Shown: piece after piece, positions 62,545-64,000 of the stretch
Layout of the letters: every line of letters starts with the position of its first letter
How positions within the stretch are numbered: the stretch's first letter is position 1
NCBI RefSeq assembly: GCF_009674775.1
Contig: NZ_WKKE01000012.1
Location: 1-64,000, forward strand
Length of the DNA stretch: 64,000 nt
Direction of reading: 5' to 3'
Origin: Flavobacterium sp. LC2016-23
Lineage (GTDB): Bacteria > Bacteroidota > Bacteroidia > Flavobacteriales > Flavobacteriaceae
Made by a program: the position numbers and the translations under genes
Notes under the pieces: model-generated
Told to the model about the DNA's origin: nothing
The model's database searches: none
What the model saw: only the letters and a program-made list of their open reading frames with translations

Positions 62545-63405
62545 ATGAAAATATTAAAAAAATATAAAGCAATACTGGCAGTTGCAGGGGTTTTAACTTT
62601 TACAGCCTGTGCCCATGAAGATCAGCCAACCGAAAGTCAGCTGGATTATTCAATACCTGTAAAAACAGCCTTAGACAACTGGATTTCGACTAACTTTCTT
62701 AATCCGTATAATATCAGTGCACAATACAAATGGAACCAGAACAAAGTAGATAACAACAGATTCCTTTTTCCTCCGTTGGTAGAGAATGTACAACCGGCGC
62801 TGGAAGTTGTTAAACAAATCTGGATTGACAGTTATTCGGAAGTAGGCGGTGCTGATTTTGTAAAGATACTGGCACCAAGGGAAATTGTTCTGGTTGGAGG
62901 CCTAAACTCTAATTCGAACGGAACAAGAACACTTGGAATTGCAGACTCCGGACAAAGAATCACCCTTTTTGAGGTAGATTATCTGGACACATCAAATCGT
63001 GAAAATGTTACCGAATTCATTCATACCATTCAACACGAATATGTACATATCTTAAATCAAAACAAGCCTTTTGATGAACAGGCCTGGCAAAAAATAACGC
63101 CGGGAGATTATACCGGAACGTGGCATTTAGAGCAGCTTCAGACCTCAAGAAATCTGGGGTTTGTAACCAACTACGCAAGAAATAATATTATTGAAGATTT
63201 TGCTGAAACAGCCTCTACCATACTGACGAGTTCAAAAGCAGAATATGCGGCGCTTTTGGCCAGTATTACCAATGCAAACGGAAGAGCAAAACTGAAACAG
63301 AAAGAAGCAATAGTTGTACAATATTATAAAGATGCTTTTAATATTGATTTCTATGCTTTAAGAGATGCTGCTGAGAGAAATACAACAGCTGTTGTTAATC
63401 AATAA
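62545..63405 (+). CDS. Substrate-import-associated zinc metallohydrolase lipoprotein
   Basis: 286 residues. Lipobox (VLTFTAC, C22). HEXXH motif H164-E165-Y-V-H168 in TIQHEYVHILNQN, then a downstream Glu in IIEDFAETAST for the third zinc ligand. The layout fits the TIGR04549-type lipoproteins found with SusC/SusD pairs. A surface metallohydrolase that cuts the imported substrate, or releases it from a carrier, is the usual idea, but no activity is established to my knowledge. Third gene of the import operon. Confidence 0.88.
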   Translation: MKILKKYKAILAVAGVLTFTACAHEDQPTESQLDYSIPVKTALDNWISTNFLNPYNISAQYKWNQNKVDNNRFLFPPLVENVQPALEVVKQIWIDSYSEVGGADFVKILAPREIVLVGGLNSNSNGTRTLGIADSGQRITLFEVDYLDTSNRENVTEFIHTIQHEYVHILNQNKPFDEQAWQKITPGDYTGTWHLEQLQTSRNLGFVTNYARNNIIEDFAETASTILTSSKAEYAALLASITNANGRAKLKQKEAIVVQYYKDAFNIDFYALRDAAERNTTAVVNQ

Positions 63406-63438
63406 GCACTTTAATGTACAATTTATAAAAGTAAAATT

Positions 63439-64000
63439 ATGAAACCAAAAAATATATTGAAGTACTTAATGGTTGCCTTTCTGGCAGTGTATGCCTTAGG
63501 CGCTTGTACAAATAGCACAGAAGCAGAACAGATATTCGATAAAACCCCGTCGGAACGTCTGAATGCACAAAAAAAAGAATTAAACGATGCGTTGCTTTCT
63601 TCAGAGTTTGGCTGGAAAGCCGTTTACTTTACCGATGATACGCAGTTAGGAGGCTTTACACATTTGTTTAAATTCTCTGCCGGAGGAAAAGTAGTAATGG
63701 CATCTGATTTTGATGATGATGTCCTGCCTCATGAAAGCGAGTATGATGTGGTATTAGGGAGTACAGTTAGTCTAGTATTTACCACATTCAATAAAATACA
63801 TCTTTTATCCGATTCAGACAACTATCCAACCAGTGCTTTAAGAGGTAAGGGATATCTGGGAGATTTTCAGTTTTTATATTACGGACAGGAAAATGGTGAT
63901 CTTGTTTTTAAAAGCAACAGATTAGTCAGAGAAGTACGTTTTGTAAAAGCCACACAGCAAGACTGGACGGATTTGGCTAAAAATCTGGTATCGAAGCAAA
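63439..64000 (+). CDS. DUF4302-like lipoprotein, 3' end cut by window
   Basis: 187 complete codons are visible from ATG 63439. A lipoprotein signal has lipobox ALGAC (Cys near residue 24). The region FDKTPSERLNAQKKELNDAL then SSEFGWKAVYFTD matches the start of DUF4302 (PF14135), which often accompanies SusCD operons with the zinc metallohydrolase lipoprotein. It is probably a surface substrate-binding protein. The gene is open to the window end and continues beyond it, so its length and C-terminus are unknown. Confidence 0.85.
   Translation, partial: MKPKNILKYLMVAFLAVYALGACTNSTEAEQIFDKTPSERLNAQKKELNDALLSSEFGWKAVYFTDDTQLGGFTHLFKFSAGGKVVMASDFDDDVLPHESEYDVVLGSTVSLVFTTFNKIHLLSDSDNYPTSALRGKGYLGDFQFLYYGQENGDLVFKSNRLVREVRFVKATQQDWTDLAKNLVSKQ

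Overview
The window reads as a low-GC chromosomal segment of a Bacteroidota bacterium, most likely Flavobacterium or a close relative. The evidence is family content and signals rather than a database match: a REC-PglZ regulator of the PorX type (type IX secretion), an LpxC-FabZ fusion, SusC/SusD-type import genes with an ECF sigma/FecR pair, a small membrane protein resembling the CAL67264 family, a MutS2 without an Smr domain, and TAnnTTTG promoter boxes with few Shine-Dalgarno sequences.

Layout. 1-430: tail of an IS transposase and a tRNA-Arg(ACG). 542-5477: apt, a lipoprotein, a three-gene two-component operon (membrane protein, histidine kinase, NarL-type regulator), a small hypothetical gene and a cytoplasmic-type muramidase. 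5653-11489: pheT, then aldehyde dehydrogenase, DUF779 protein and AraC regulator. 11562-18074: bestrophin-like channel and an RND efflux operon (adaptor, pump, TolC). 18707-31766: recG, DUF1697, an unusual operon (ATP-pyrophosphatase, Asp/Asn hydroxylase-like protein, HEAGH protein), M1 aminopeptidase, patatin, TSUP transporter, UvrD helicase, YrdC-type protein. 31958-37825: OmpA lipoprotein, glycosyltransferase, HsdR-N-like protein, holA, a small membrane protein, a four-helix-bundle gene inside inverted repeats, and an ABC-F ATPase. 37991-46407: DCC protein, mutS2, ung, alanine dehydrogenase, GNAT, tsaE, porX. 46626-54837: HD hydrolase, then lpxD, lpxC-fabZ, lpxA, efp, a second lpxD-like gene, NTF2-like protein, sucD and a small hypothetical gene. 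55180-64000: ECF sigma factor, FecR anti-sigma, SusC with an STN domain, SusD, a zinc metallohydrolase lipoprotein and a DUF4302-like lipoprotein cut by the window end.

How the genes work together. The lpx block supplies the first steps of lipid A synthesis. The sigma/FecR/SusCD block looks like one self-regulated outer-membrane import system: substrate bound by the transporter would signal through its STN domain to FecR and release the sigma factor. The aldehyde dehydrogenase has a good TAnnTTTG box with two direct repeats 21 bp apart upstream, which suggests control by the nearby AraC protein.

The least explained signal is between the genes. At least ten spacers hold tandem 13-16 bp words, and several hold the reverse complement of the same word further on. 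Word sequence differs from locus to locus while the architecture recurs. One such locus (35671-36128) encloses a four-helix-bundle (23S rRNA intervening-sequence type) gene whose GTG start directly follows the left arm. I propose it as a small mobile cassette and the empty loci as possible relatives. No CRISPR array, rRNA or prophage was seen.
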